Of a DNA stretch of 64,000 nucleotides, positions 16,805-24,948 are shown piece by piece. The position numbers and the translations under genes are program-made. How positions within the stretch are numbered: the stretch's first letter is position 1; every line of letters begins with the position of its first letter. This stretch comes from Streptomyces sp. H27-H1 (lineage in GTDB: Bacteria; Actinomycetota; Actinomycetes; Streptomycetales; Streptomycetaceae). The notes below the pieces were generated by a model that saw nothing but the letters and a program-made list of their open reading frames with translations, had not been told where the DNA came from and did no database searches. Location: assembly GCF_026627445.1 (NCBI RefSeq), contig NZ_JAPNLJ010000023.1:1-64000 (forward strand), given 5' to 3'.

Positions 16805-17113
16805 GTGCTGCGCTATCTGCCGTTCCTGCTGATCATCGCGCTGACCATCTACACCTTCATCGACTGCCTGAACACGCCGGAAGAAGAGGTCAAGCACCTC
16901 CCCAAGGTCGTCTGGGTCCTGATCATCCTGCTCTTCTCGATCGTCGGTCCGGTGGTGTGGCTGTTCGCGGGCAAGAAGCGGGTGCCCGGTGCCGGCCGGT
17001 CCAGGCCGCGCCGCGGCCAGTGGGTGGCGCCCGACGACAACCCGGAGTTCCTGAAGTCCCTGCGCGAGGAGCGGGACGACAAGGAGAGCGGCAAGGAGAA
17101 GGACAAGGACTGA
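16805..17113 (+). CDS. PLDc_N-domain small membrane protein
   Basis: The 102-residue protein has two membrane helices (about residues 3-20 and 35-55) with the PLD nuclease N-terminal domain signature IDCLNTPEEEVKHLPKVVW. A highly charged tail rich in Lys, Asp and Glu follows. Proteins of this family are membrane anchors of unknown role in actinomycetes. It starts at GTG 16805 and is divergent from the menaquinone operon. There is no catalytic HKD motif, so it is not a phospholipase. Confidence 0.85.
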   Translation: MLRYLPFLLIIALTIYTFIDCLNTPEEEVKHLPKVVWVLIILLFSIVGPVVWLFAGKKRVPGAGRSRPRRGQWVAPDDNPEFLKSLREERDDKESGKEKDKD

Positions 17114-17154
17114 GTCCTTTCGCGGCCGTCACCCTGCCGGAGATCCGGCGGGGC

Positions 17155-17526
17155 TCACACCGCCCAGGGCAGGGGCCGGGAGCCTTCGGCGCCGGGGACG
17201 GAGACCAGGCCGTCGGCGCGCATGGCGACGTACACCTCGGTGTCCGCCAGGGCGTGGACGCGGCGCAGGACGTCCGGGGGCAGGACGACGGCCGAGCCGG
17301 CCGCGACCCGCTCGGTGACCCCGTCGCAGGTGACGTCCAGGGCTCCGGCGGTGACCGTCCAGACCTGCTCGCGGCTGACGGCGTGTTCGGGACCGGTGAT
17401 GCCGGCGGGGATGGCGGCGTGCCAGGTGCTCAGCTCGGCGCTGCCCCGGCCGGGGGAGGCGAAGCCGGTCATGGTCGCGTTCGGGGTGGTGACGACGTGC
17501 TCGGGAGACGGGTCGATGACGCGCAT
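17155..17526 (-). CDS. Cupin-domain protein
   Basis: The 123-residue single-domain cupin has the first-motif region EHAVSREQVWTVTAGAL and the second around GSAVVLPPDVLRRVHA, so a metal-binding barrel is likely though the ligand set is incomplete (few histidines). It is divergent from a MarR-type regulator with two palindromic operators between them, so its expression is probably controlled by that regulator. A role in sensing or removing a small aromatic or oxidised compound is plausible, but the substrate is unknown. Confidence 0.83.
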   Translation of the reverse strand: MRVIDPSPEHVVTTPNATMTGFASPGRGSAELSTWHAAIPAGITGPEHAVSREQVWTVTAGALDVTCDGVTERVAAGSAVVLPPDVLRRVHALADTEVYVAMRADGLVSVPGAEGSRPLPWAV

Positions 17527-17567
17527 GGCAGGTCCTCCGCTTTCTAAGGCGACTGGAACGAGCAGGT

Positions 17568-17610
17568 GAGTAAAGCTGCTTTACTCGCCTCGAGTAAAGC
17601 AGCTTGACTC
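17568..17610. promoter_or_regulatory. Twin palindromic operators for the MarR/cupin pair
   Basis: GAGTAAAGCTGCTTTACTC (17568-17586) is a perfect palindrome around one central base. The same site recurs 24 bases on as GAGTAAAGCAGCTTGACTC (17592-17610), with one mismatch between its arms. They lie between the divergent cupin (start 17526) and MarR (start 17631) genes. Site size and symmetry fit MarR-family dimers, and repeated sites suggest cooperative autorepression. Confidence 0.8.
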
Positions 17611-17630
17611 GCCTGTGTCACGATGTTTCG

Positions 17631-18104
17631 GTGACCAACCACCAGAGCGACGCGGGCATCGAGCTGACCTTCCTGCTCGGCCTCGGCTTCCAGCTGATGA
17701 TCGGCGAGTTCACCCGCCGCCTCGAAGAAGCCGGGCACGCCGACGGACTGCGCCCCCTGCACGGCATGGCCTTCCAGGCCCTGGGCGCCACCGGCGCCAC
17801 CGCGACCGAGCTCGCCGAGCGGCTCGGGGTGACCAAGCAGGCCGCCGGGCAGCTCGTCGACGACCTGGAGCGGCGCGGATACCTGCGCCGCACGCCGCAC
17901 CCCGAGGGCGGCCGCCGCAAGCTCGTGGTCCTGACGGAGGCCGCGACCGGCCACCTGGAGGCCGCCGGACGGGTCCTGCACGGTCTGGAGGCCGAACTCG
18001 GCCGCGGCAGCGTGGACCTCGGCGCACTGCGCACCGAACTCGGCCGCCTGGTCCGCACCCTGAACGGGGACGGCCCCCTCCCACCGCTGCGCCCCGGCGT
18101 GTGA
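17631..18104 (+). CDS. MarR-family transcriptional regulator
   Basis: The 157-residue winged-helix protein has the recognition helix in TATELAERLGVTKQAAGQLVDDLERRGYL and the wing in RRTPHPEGGRRKLVVLTE. The GTG at 17631 (VTNHQSDAGIELTF) is preferred because the upstream in-frame ATG at 17604 lies inside the second operator. It is divergent from a cupin gene, with two tandem palindromic sites between them. It therefore most likely represses itself and the cupin until a ligand binds; the ligand is unknown. Confidence 0.92.
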   Translation: MTNHQSDAGIELTFLLGLGFQLMIGEFTRRLEEAGHADGLRPLHGMAFQALGATGATATELAERLGVTKQAAGQLVDDLERRGYLRRTPHPEGGRRKLVVLTEAATGHLEAAGRVLHGLEAELGRGSVDLGALRTELGRLVRTLNGDGPLPPLRPGV

Positions 18105-18133
18105 CCGGGGCCGCGCGGCCCCGGGAACACCGA

Positions 18134-18167
18134 AGGGGCCGGGCGGCCTTTCGGCTACCCGGCCCCT
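18134..18167. terminator. Terminator between marR-type gene and ccsB
   Basis: A 10-base stem (AGGGGCCGGG with CCCGGCCCCT) lies between the convergent MarR-type and ccsB genes. Confidence 0.7.
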
Positions 18168-18183
18168 CCGTTCGCTCCGCGGA

Positions 18184-19263
18184 TCAGACGCCCGCGTACG
18201 AGTGCTTGCCGGTCAGCAGAATGTTCACGCCGTAGTAGTTCCAGATCCAGCAGGCGAACGCGAAGAGCGCGAGGTACGCGGCCTTGCGGCCCTTCCAGCC
18301 GGCCGTCGCCCGGGCGTGCAGGTAGCAGGCGTACGCCACCCAGGTCACGAAGGACCAGACCTCCTTGGGGTCCCAGCCCCAGTAGCGGCCCCACGCGTCG
18401 CCGGCCCAGATCGCGCCCGCGATGATCGTGAACGTCCACAGCGGGAAGACGGCCGCGTTGATGCGGTACGAGAACTTGTCGAGCGAGGCCGCCGACGGGA
18501 AACGCTCCCAGACCGAGGTGGCGAACTTCCCGGGCTGCTCGCCGCGCGCGAGCTTCGCCTCGTAGCTGTCGCGGAAGAGGTACATGACCGCGCCGGCCGC
18601 GCCGATGTAGAAGACCGCACCGCAGATGATCGCGGTGGAGACGTGGATCAGCAGCCAGTACGACTTCAGGGCGGGGACCAGCTGGTCGCTGTCGGTGTAG
18701 AGCACCGTGGTGGCGATGCCCAGGTCCAGCAGGACCGTGGTGACCAGGAACAGACCGAGCCAGCGGACGTTCTTCTTCAGCACGAGGAGCAGCAGGTACG
18801 CGCCGACGGCCACCGTGGAGAAGGTGATCGAGAACTCGTACATGTTGCCCCAGGGGGCCCGCTGCACCGACATCGCGCGGGCGACGACCCCACCCGCCGC
18901 GAGGAGGAAGCCGAGGGTGGTCAGCGAGACCGCGATGCGCCCGTACAGGTCGCCCTGGACGGTGCCGCCGGCCGCGCCGGGGCCGTCCGGGACGTCGCGG
19001 GTGCCGGCGGCGCTGCGCGTGACGACCTGGGGCTTGTCGAGGACGGCCGTGGTCCCCCTGCCCCGCACCTGAACGGCGGGGGCCGCGGCCTGCGTCCCGG
19101 ACTGGGTGAGCGCGGCGGCCGTACGGGCCACCTTGCTGCGGCTACCGAAGATCCACTCGGCGATGTGGGCGAAGAAGGCGATGGTGTAGACCGCCATGGA
19201 CGCGTAGATCAGGTTGTTGCTGAGGTGAGCCAGACTTTCGTTGGCTGCGGTCGCGAGCTGCAT
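18184..19263 (-). CDS. ccsB: Cytochrome c biogenesis protein CcsB (ResC)
   Basis: The 359-residue membrane protein is the haem-handling partner of ResB in system II cytochrome c maturation. The tryptophan-rich WWD-type haem-binding motif is visible as WGRYWGWDPKEVWSFVTW, and conserved histidines lie in LIHVSTAII and YLHARATAGWKG. About eight helices are predicted. The ATG at 19263 shares one base with the resB stop (TGATG). It is the last gene of resA-ccdA-resB-ccsB on the minus strand. It exports and presents haem at the outer face of the membrane. Confidence 0.95.
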   Translation of the reverse strand: MQLATAANESLAHLSNNLIYASMAVYTIAFFAHIAEWIFGSRSKVARTAAALTQSGTQAAAPAVQVRGRGTTAVLDKPQVVTRSAAGTRDVPDGPGAAGGTVQGDLYGRIAVSLTTLGFLLAAGGVVARAMSVQRAPWGNMYEFSITFSTVAVGAYLLLLVLKKNVRWLGLFLVTTVLLDLGIATTVLYTDSDQLVPALKSYWLLIHVSTAIICGAVFYIGAAGAVMYLFRDSYEAKLARGEQPGKFATSVWERFPSAASLDKFSYRINAAVFPLWTFTIIAGAIWAGDAWGRYWGWDPKEVWSFVTWVAYACYLHARATAGWKGRKAAYLALFAFACWIWNYYGVNILLTGKHSYAGV

Positions 19264-21065
19264 CAGGCGCGCTCCCCTTCGACTTCTTCGGCTTCGGCAG
19301 GTTCGGTGGCTTCGGCGTCTTCGACACCTGGGGCAGGAGCGGGCGCCGCCGTGGGCGCCTGCTGGTGGAGCGCGCCGGCCAGCGCCGCCAGCTCCTCCGG
19401 AAGCTTGGCGGACTCGCTGCGGCCGAGGCTCGCCATCTCGACGACGGTCACCCCGTCCTTCCCGCGGAACGCGCGCACCCAGATCCGGCGGCGCTGGATG
19501 AAGAGGGAGCCCGCGAGCCCCGCGATGGCGGCGACGGCGCCCGCGAGGGCGAGGCCGCTGCCGGGCTGGTGGGTGATCGAGAAGGTCGCCCAGCGCTCGA
19601 TGCCCTCGAACTTCACGGTGCCCTGGCCGCCGGGCAGTTCCATGCTCTCCCCGGGCAGCATCCGCTTCGAGAGCGGCTTGCCGTCCTCGGTCTTGAACTG
19701 CTCCATCTTGGACGTGTCCAGCTGGTACACGTTCTGCGGCAGGCCCGAGTCCACCCCGAGGCTGCCGCGCCACGCGTTCAGCGCGAGCGCCGGGAAGTCC
19801 AGTTCGGGGAACTGCGAGAACATCGTGCCCTGGCCGGCCCCCGCGAAGGTCGGCACGAACATCGCGGAGAAGCCGAGCTGCGTCGGCTTCCCGTCCCTGT
19901 CCTTGTAGCCGTCGGTCACCTTGACGGCGCCGGTGGACGTCAGATTGCCGTCCTGCGGCAGCATCGGCACGGCGTCCTTGTAGATCACCTTGCCGGTGGG
20001 GTCGGTCACCGAGATGACCGGCGCGTAGCCGTGGCCGAGCAGGTAGACCTTGGAGCCGTCCACCTCCAGCGGCTTGTTGACCTGGATCTCGCGCTTCTCC
20101 GGCTTGCCGTGCGCGCCGTTGCTGAAGGTGACGTACGCCTTGAAGTCGCGCGGGGTGCCCTTCTGCGGGCCCGTCCGCTCGTACGTCGCGTCGAACTTGT
20201 CCAGGGTGAAGGAGAAGGGCGGCAGCTCGTCGGAGTCGAAGAGGCTGCCCGACTTGAAGTCGTCGTACTGGGTCAGGGTGTTCGAGAAGCCCTGGCCGCG
20301 CAGGACGAGCTTGCCGCCCTCGGACTTGAAGTACTGGCCCCAGGCGAAGGCGATCAGCATGACGATCAGCGCCACGTGGAACATCAGGTTCCCGGCCTCG
20401 CGCAGATAGCCCTTCTCCGCCGAGACCGATCCCCTGCCGGCCTCCGTACGGAAGCGGCGGCGGCCGAGCAGGCCGCGCGCGTGGGAGAGCACCTCGTCCG
20501 GGGAGGTGTCCGTGGCCCACGTCGTGTACGCGGGCATCCGGTCCAGCCGCCTGGGGGCGGCCGGCGGACGGCCGGTGAGCTGGCCGACGAACTGCCAGGA
20601 GCGCGGCAGGATGCAGCCGATCAGCGAGATGAACAGCAGCAGGTAGATCGCGGAGAACCACACCGAGCTGTAGACGTCGAAGAGCTGGAGCTTCTCGGCG
20701 ACCGTCACCCAGGAGGAGTGCTCGCTCTTCCAGGCGGCGACCTTCATCAGGTCGACCTGGTTCTGCGGGATCAGCGAGCCCGGGATGGACGCCAGCGACA
20801 GCAGGAAGAGCAGGATCAGCGCCACCCGCATGGAGGTGAGCTGCCGCCAGAACCAGCGGGCCCAGCCGAACACACCGATGCCCACGGGGCCGCCGGGGGC
20901 GTCCTCCAGGGGGGCGGTGGACAGCTGCGCGCCGGCGGCCGCTTCCGAGGTGGCGTCGGCCGTGGCCTCCGCGGAAGCCTCGGCGGAGGCCACAGCCGAA
21001 GCGGAATCCGGGGGCTCCGGGGCATCGTGCGGCGCCTCGGTGGACGCCTTGTCGGTCGTACTCAT
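19263..21065 (-). CDS. resB: Cytochrome c biogenesis protein ResB (Ccs1)
   Basis: This 600-residue protein has an Ala/Glu/Ser-rich N-terminal extension of about 70 residues. Three helices follow (about 80-100, 130-155 and 230-250: LMFHVALIVMLIAFAWG), then a large extracytoplasmic domain, and a final helix (LALAGAVAAIAGLAGSLFI) before a cytoplasmic tail. It forms the apocytochrome c haem lyase with CcsB. The low-complexity N-terminal extension and the acidic C-terminal tail are typical of Streptomyces members. It is translationally coupled to ccsB. Confidence 0.95.
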   Translation of the reverse strand: MSTTDKASTEAPHDAPEPPDSASAVASAEASAEATADATSEAAAGAQLSTAPLEDAPGGPVGIGVFGWARWFWRQLTSMRVALILLFLLSLASIPGSLIPQNQVDLMKVAAWKSEHSSWVTVAEKLQLFDVYSSVWFSAIYLLLFISLIGCILPRSWQFVGQLTGRPPAAPRRLDRMPAYTTWATDTSPDEVLSHARGLLGRRRFRTEAGRGSVSAEKGYLREAGNLMFHVALIVMLIAFAWGQYFKSEGGKLVLRGQGFSNTLTQYDDFKSGSLFDSDELPPFSFTLDKFDATYERTGPQKGTPRDFKAYVTFSNGAHGKPEKREIQVNKPLEVDGSKVYLLGHGYAPVISVTDPTGKVIYKDAVPMLPQDGNLTSTGAVKVTDGYKDRDGKPTQLGFSAMFVPTFAGAGQGTMFSQFPELDFPALALNAWRGSLGVDSGLPQNVYQLDTSKMEQFKTEDGKPLSKRMLPGESMELPGGQGTVKFEGIERWATFSITHQPGSGLALAGAVAAIAGLAGSLFIQRRRIWVRAFRGKDGVTVVEMASLGRSESAKLPEELAALAGALHQQAPTAAPAPAPGVEDAEATEPAEAEEVEGERA

Positions 21066-21078
21066 GTCCGTGTAGTCC

Positions 21079-21873
21079 TCAGATCCCCACCGTGAAGCCG
21101 CTGGTCCAGCTCTGCATGTCGCTGACGATGCTGCTCCACAATCCTGTGACGAGCAGCAGACCGGTCAGGATCAGCATGCCGCCGCCGATCCGCATCACCC
21201 ACGCGTAGTGCTTCTTCACCCAGCCGAACGCGCCGAGCGCCTTGCGGAAGGCGAGCGCGGTGGCGATGAAGGGCAGCCCCAGTCCCAGACAGAAGACCAC
21301 GGTCAGCAGCGCTCCGCGGCCCGCGGTGGCCTGGTCGAGGGAGAGGGTGCCGACGGCGGCGAGGGTCGGGCCCATGCACGGGGTCCAGCCGAGGCCGAAA
21401 AGCACTCCGAGCACGGGCGCGCCGACCAGGCCGACCGCCGGCTTCTTGTGGAAGCGGAACTCCCGCATCGTCAGACCGGGGATCGCGCCCATGAAGAACA
21501 GGCCGAGCAGGATCACCAGTCCGCCGAGCACCTGGGAGATGATCCCCTTGTTGGCGTCGAGGGTCCGCCCGAAGTAGCCGAACAGGGCGCCGGTCGAGGT
21601 GAACACGGCCGTGAAGCCGAGGACGAACAGGCTCGCGCCGGCCAGCATCCGGCCGCGCCTGGCCTCGGCGAGGTCGGCTCCGCCGACTCCGGTCACGTAG
21701 GAGAGGTAGCCGGGGACCAGCGGCAGCACGCAGGGCGAGAAGAAGGAGACCAGCCCGGCCAGCAGTGCGATCGGCAGGGCCAGCAGCAGGGCGCCGCTCA
21801 GGACGGTCGTGTTGACGCCGGTCGATTCGGCGGCGAGGACGACTCCGGAGAGTCCCGGGAGCTCGGTGACCAC
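21079..21873 (-). CDS. ccdA: Thiol:disulfide transmembrane protein CcdA
   Basis: The 264-residue membrane protein carries electrons across the membrane to ResA for reduction of apocytochrome c cysteines. Six core helices are visible, with the two redox cysteines in SFFSPCVLPLVPGYLSY and GLGWTPCMGPTLAAVGTL. The GTG start at 21873 lies four bases after the resA stop, and resB follows after 13 bases, so the four genes are one operon. The N-terminal extension before the first helix is a little longer than in Bacillus CcdA. Confidence 0.95.
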   Translation of the reverse strand: MVTELPGLSGVVLAAESTGVNTTVLSGALLLALPIALLAGLVSFFSPCVLPLVPGYLSYVTGVGGADLAEARRGRMLAGASLFVLGFTAVFTSTGALFGYFGRTLDANKGIISQVLGGLVILLGLFFMGAIPGLTMREFRFHKKPAVGLVGAPVLGVLFGLGWTPCMGPTLAAVGTLSLDQATAGRGALLTVVFCLGLGLPFIATALAFRKALGAFGWVKKHYAWVMRIGGGMLILTGLLLVTGLWSSIVSDMQSWTSGFTVGI

Positions 21874-21877
21874 GAGG

Positions 21878-22513
21878 TCACTTCTCCGCGAGGATCGGGT
21901 CGATCATCGCGCGCAGCTTCTTCTCGCTGACCGCGGCGAGGGTGCGGGCGGCGATCTTGCCGTCCTTGTCGAGGACGAGCGTGGAGGGGATGGCGTTCGG
22001 GTTGAGCGCGTCCTTGGGGAAGCGGAGCATCAGCTTGCCGTCCGGATCGAAGAGGCTCGGGTAGGTGATCCCGTAGGTCTCTTCGAAGGAGGCCGCGCTC
22101 TGCTTGGCGTTGTCGCGGGTGTTGATGCCGACGAAGGCGACGGGCTGCCCGGCCGCCTCCATCTCCTTGGCGACCTTCGCGAAGTTCGGGGCCTCGGCCC
22201 GGCACGGCGGGCACCAGGAGCCCCAGACGTTGAGGACGACGACCTTGCCCTTGAGGGCGGTGGTGTCCAGGGTCTTGCCGTCCACCGTCTCGCCGTCGAG
22301 CTTGGGGGCCGCGGTGCGGCCCGCCTTGGCGACGGTGGAGATGCCGCTGGAGCCCGTCACGTAGTTGCCTCCGGCGGAACCGGAGGATTTGCTGCCGCCG
22401 TCACCATCGCCGCATGCCGTGAGGGTGACGGCGCCTGCGAGGGTCACCGCGGTCAGCAGGATGGCGCGGCCGCTGGTCGAGCGGCTGCGGCGGGGGGCGC
22501 GGCTAAGGCTCAT
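21878..22513 (-). CDS. resA: ResA/TlpA-like thioredoxin lipoprotein
   Basis: The 211-residue protein has a lipoprotein signal peptide with a lipobox at TLTAC (about residue 34). A Gly/Ser-rich spacer and a thioredoxin fold follow, with the redox motif WCPPC in VWGSWCPPCRAEAPNF. It is anchored to the outer face of the membrane and keeps the CXXCH cysteines of apocytochrome c reduced, receiving electrons from CcdA. The ATG at 22513 is chosen; the longer open frame is a shadow. It is the first gene of the cytochrome c operon. Confidence 0.94.
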   Translation of the reverse strand: MSLSRAPRRSRSTSGRAILLTAVTLAGAVTLTACGDGDGGSKSSGSAGGNYVTGSSGISTVAKAGRTAAPKLDGETVDGKTLDTTALKGKVVVLNVWGSWCPPCRAEAPNFAKVAKEMEAAGQPVAFVGINTRDNAKQSAASFEETYGITYPSLFDPDGKLMLRFPKDALNPNAIPSTLVLDKDGKIAARTLAAVSEKKLRAMIDPILAEK

Positions 22514-22602
22514 GTGAAAAGTTTCGCATGTGCGGTTTGCGGATCTTCCGCGCCCCCCGGGGGGTGTGTTAAGCCGCTGGTCAGGTACTGACCGGCGGCC
22601 GG

Positions 22603-23850
22603 TCAGACCGCCGCGAGATACGTGGCCCAGCCACCGGTCGGCTCCTGGCCGGGGCCGAGCGTGCGCAGCTTGGCCAGCACCTTGGGATCCTGGACGTCCA
22701 GCCAGTCGGCGAACTGCCGGAAGGACACGAGGCGTACGTCCTTTTTGTCCGCCATGCCCTTGAGCGCCTCCTCGACGGCGTCCATGTAGATGCCGCCGTT
22801 CCACTCCTCGAAGTGGTTGCCGATGAAGAGGGGCGCGCGGTTGCTCTCGTAGGCCCGCTTGAAGCCGCCGAGGTAGGAGGCGATGGCCTGGGTGCGCCAG
22901 GCCGGGTAGTTGGACGGGACGCCCTTGGTGGTGTTCTTGGACTGGTTCGCGAGGATGTTGTAGTCCATCGACAGCACCTCGAAGGAGTGCCCGGGGAACG
23001 GGAGCGACTGCAGCGGCAGGTCCCACAGGCCCCCGCGCTTGACCGGCCACTGCTGGAGGCCGCCGGGCGAGCTGGAGTCGTAGCGCCAGCCCAGCTTCTG
23101 GGCGGTCGCCAGCAGGCTGTCCTGACCGAGCAGGCACGGGGTGCGGGCGCCGACCAGCTCCTTGCGGTAGTCGAAGGGCAGCGGCTCGAGGTCGGTCCAC
23201 CCGGTGTTGGTGCGCCAGTTGGTGACGAAGGACACGGCCTGGTCGATCTCGCTCTGCCAGTCCTCGGGGCTCCACTTGCCGACCGAGCCGGAGCCGCCGC
23301 AGAAGTGCCCGTTGAAATGTGTCCCTATTTCATGGCCGTCCAGCCACGCCTCACGCACGTACTTGAGGGTGTTGCGGACGTTCTCGTCCTTGAGGTAGCC
23401 GATGTCGGACGCGCCGACCGGGTTCTTCGGCGGCCGGTAGAGGTCCTTCTTCGACTCGGGGAGGAGGTAGATCCCGGAGAGGAAGAAGGTCATCGCCGCG
23501 CCGTGGTCCTTGGCGAGCTTGAGGAAGCGGGGGAAGAGGCCGTTGCCGATCTCGCCCGCCCCGTCCCAGCTGAACACCACGAACTGGGGCGGGGTCTCGC
23601 CCGGCTGGAGGGGTTCGGGGGCAGCCGGCTGGTGCGGCTGCGGCCCGGTGTCGGCGGTGGATCCGTCGCCGATGGGCTTGACCGCCGGTCCGGTGGGGGC
23701 GGTGGGCGTATCGCCCGACGGGTTGACCGGTCCCGGGTTGCCCGACCCGGACGGCCCGCCGACGCTGCAGCCGGCGACGCCGGCCGCAGCCGCCGCGCCA
23801 AGTCCGAGTCCGAGCGCTCCCCTTCTGCTGAAGTCGCGCATATAGCTCAT
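22603..23850 (-). CDS. Twin-arginine lipoprotein with deacetylase-like barrel
   Basis: The 415-residue protein starts with a twin-arginine signal (DFSRRGALGLGLG) and a lipobox at VAGCS, then a Pro/Gly/Thr-rich linker (about 30-80). The rest resembles polysaccharide-deacetylase-type barrels: FVVFSWDGAG near the start, TFFLSGIYLLP, and HEIGTHFNGHFCGG with closely spaced histidines that may bind metal. Substrate and activity are unknown; exported cell-wall or glycan deacetylation is an inference. The start may be the second ATG, at 23841. It follows the cytochrome c operon region but is separately transcribed. Confidence 0.8.
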   Translation of the reverse strand: MSYMRDFSRRGALGLGLGAAAAAGVAGCSVGGPSGSGNPGPVNPSGDTPTAPTGPAVKPIGDGSTADTGPQPHQPAAPEPLQPGETPPQFVVFSWDGAGEIGNGLFPRFLKLAKDHGAAMTFFLSGIYLLPESKKDLYRPPKNPVGASDIGYLKDENVRNTLKYVREAWLDGHEIGTHFNGHFCGGSGSVGKWSPEDWQSEIDQAVSFVTNWRTNTGWTDLEPLPFDYRKELVGARTPCLLGQDSLLATAQKLGWRYDSSSPGGLQQWPVKRGGLWDLPLQSLPFPGHSFEVLSMDYNILANQSKNTTKGVPSNYPAWRTQAIASYLGGFKRAYESNRAPLFIGNHFEEWNGGIYMDAVEEALKGMADKKDVRLVSFRQFADWLDVQDPKVLAKLRTLGPGQEPTGGWATYLAAV

Positions 23851-24180
23851 GGATAGTCATACAAACGGACATTCCAGCGAAGTCCAGAGGCGACACGGTA
23901 ACTTCAAGCCACTTGTGTGAAATTAGGCTGAACCTTGAACAAAGGGACACCCTGTGGGCCGTGTGAGCCGGCGGCGGACTGGGCAGGCGGGGCCGCGCCC
24001 ACGGCTGCCCACCTGTGCCCACCGCTACGGAACTGCGCCCATGACGACGGGGCCGGCCCCGTCGGACCGACCCCGTACACGCGTATCGCATCACACCCCG
24101 GGACCGCGCCCGGCGGCCGAGGCCGGGACCGCGCCCGACGGCCGAGGCCCGCGAGCAGGCCCCGCGATTAAGCCCCGCGG
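23851..24180. other. 330-bp intergenic region without a gene
   Basis: Positions 23860-23945 are relatively AT-rich and probably hold the promoter of the deacetylase-like lipoprotein gene (minus strand). The rest (about 23950-24180) is very GC-rich with short direct repeats of GGGACCGCGCCCG type near 24110-24135. No credible open frame or RNA was seen. Confidence 0.5.
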
Positions 24181-24948
24181 TTAGGCCCCGAACGCCTTGG
24201 ACTTGCCCTTCACCGGCTTCGCCCCGGCGAGCAGGTGCGCCGGGACCAGGTCCCGGGCCGGCTCGCTGTAGCCCACCGACACCAGCTTGTCGCCCTGGTA
24301 CGTGAACGAGGTCAGCGAGGCCAGCGTGCACTGGCGGCGGCGCGGGTCGTGCCACAGCCGCCGCTTCTCCGCGAAGCTCCGTACGATCCAGATCGGCAGC
24401 TGATGGCTGACCGCCACCGCCTCGTGGCCGCGGGCCGCGTCACGGGCGGTCTCGATCGCGCTCATCATCCGCACGACCTGCTCGACGTACGGCTCGCCCC
24501 AGGACGGCTTGAACGGGTTCGTCAGGTGCTTCCAGTTCTCGGGCCTGCGCAGGGCGCCGTCGCCGACCCCGAAGGTCTTGCCCTCGAAGACGTTGCCCGC
24601 CTCGAGCAGCCGGCCGTCGGTCGCCAGGTCCAGCCCGTGCGCCTTCGCGATCGGCGCCGCCGTCTCCTGGGCCCGCTCCAGCGGGGAGGCCACGACGTAG
24701 GTCACGTCCCGGTTCTCCAGGTGCTCCGCGACCCGGTCCGCCATCTTCCGGCCCAGCTCGGAGAGGTGGTAGCCGCCGCGGCGGCCGTAAAGGACACCGT
24801 CCGGGTTGTGCACCTCGCCGTGGCGCACCACGTGGACGACGGTGATGTCGGGGGTGCCGGTGTCGGCGGCGCCGGAGATCTCGGGGATCGCGATCTCCGC
24901 GGCCGTGATGTCGGGGCCCGTGATGCCGGCGCTGTCTTCGGTGCTCAC
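24181..24948 (-). CDS. Histidine phosphatase family protein
   Basis: The 255-residue protein is of the phosphoglycerate-mutase-like superfamily. The catalytic motif is VVRHGEVHNPDG (family RHG), with the second histidine later in AVSHQLPIWIV and an arginine in the LERAQETA segment. The N-terminal 35 residues are Ile/Thr-rich and look like low-complexity filler. The GTG start overlaps the hemL stop (GTGA), so it is coupled to haem synthesis. The substrate is unknown; small phosphorylated metabolites are typical. Confidence 0.9.
   Translation of the reverse strand: MSTEDSAGITGPDITAAEIAIPEISGAADTGTPDITVVHVVRHGEVHNPDGVLYGRRGGYHLSELGRKMADRVAEHLENRDVTYVVASPLERAQETAAPIAKAHGLDLATDGRLLEAGNVFEGKTFGVGDGALRRPENWKHLTNPFKPSWGEPYVEQVVRMMSAIETARDAARGHEAVAVSHQLPIWIVRSFAEKRRLWHDPRRRQCTLASLTSFTYQGDKLVSVGYSEPARDLVPAHLLAGAKPVKGKSKAFGA

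Noticed and set aside
16805..17113. Phospholipase D
   Set aside because: Only the N-terminal membrane domain is present; there is no HKD catalytic motif.
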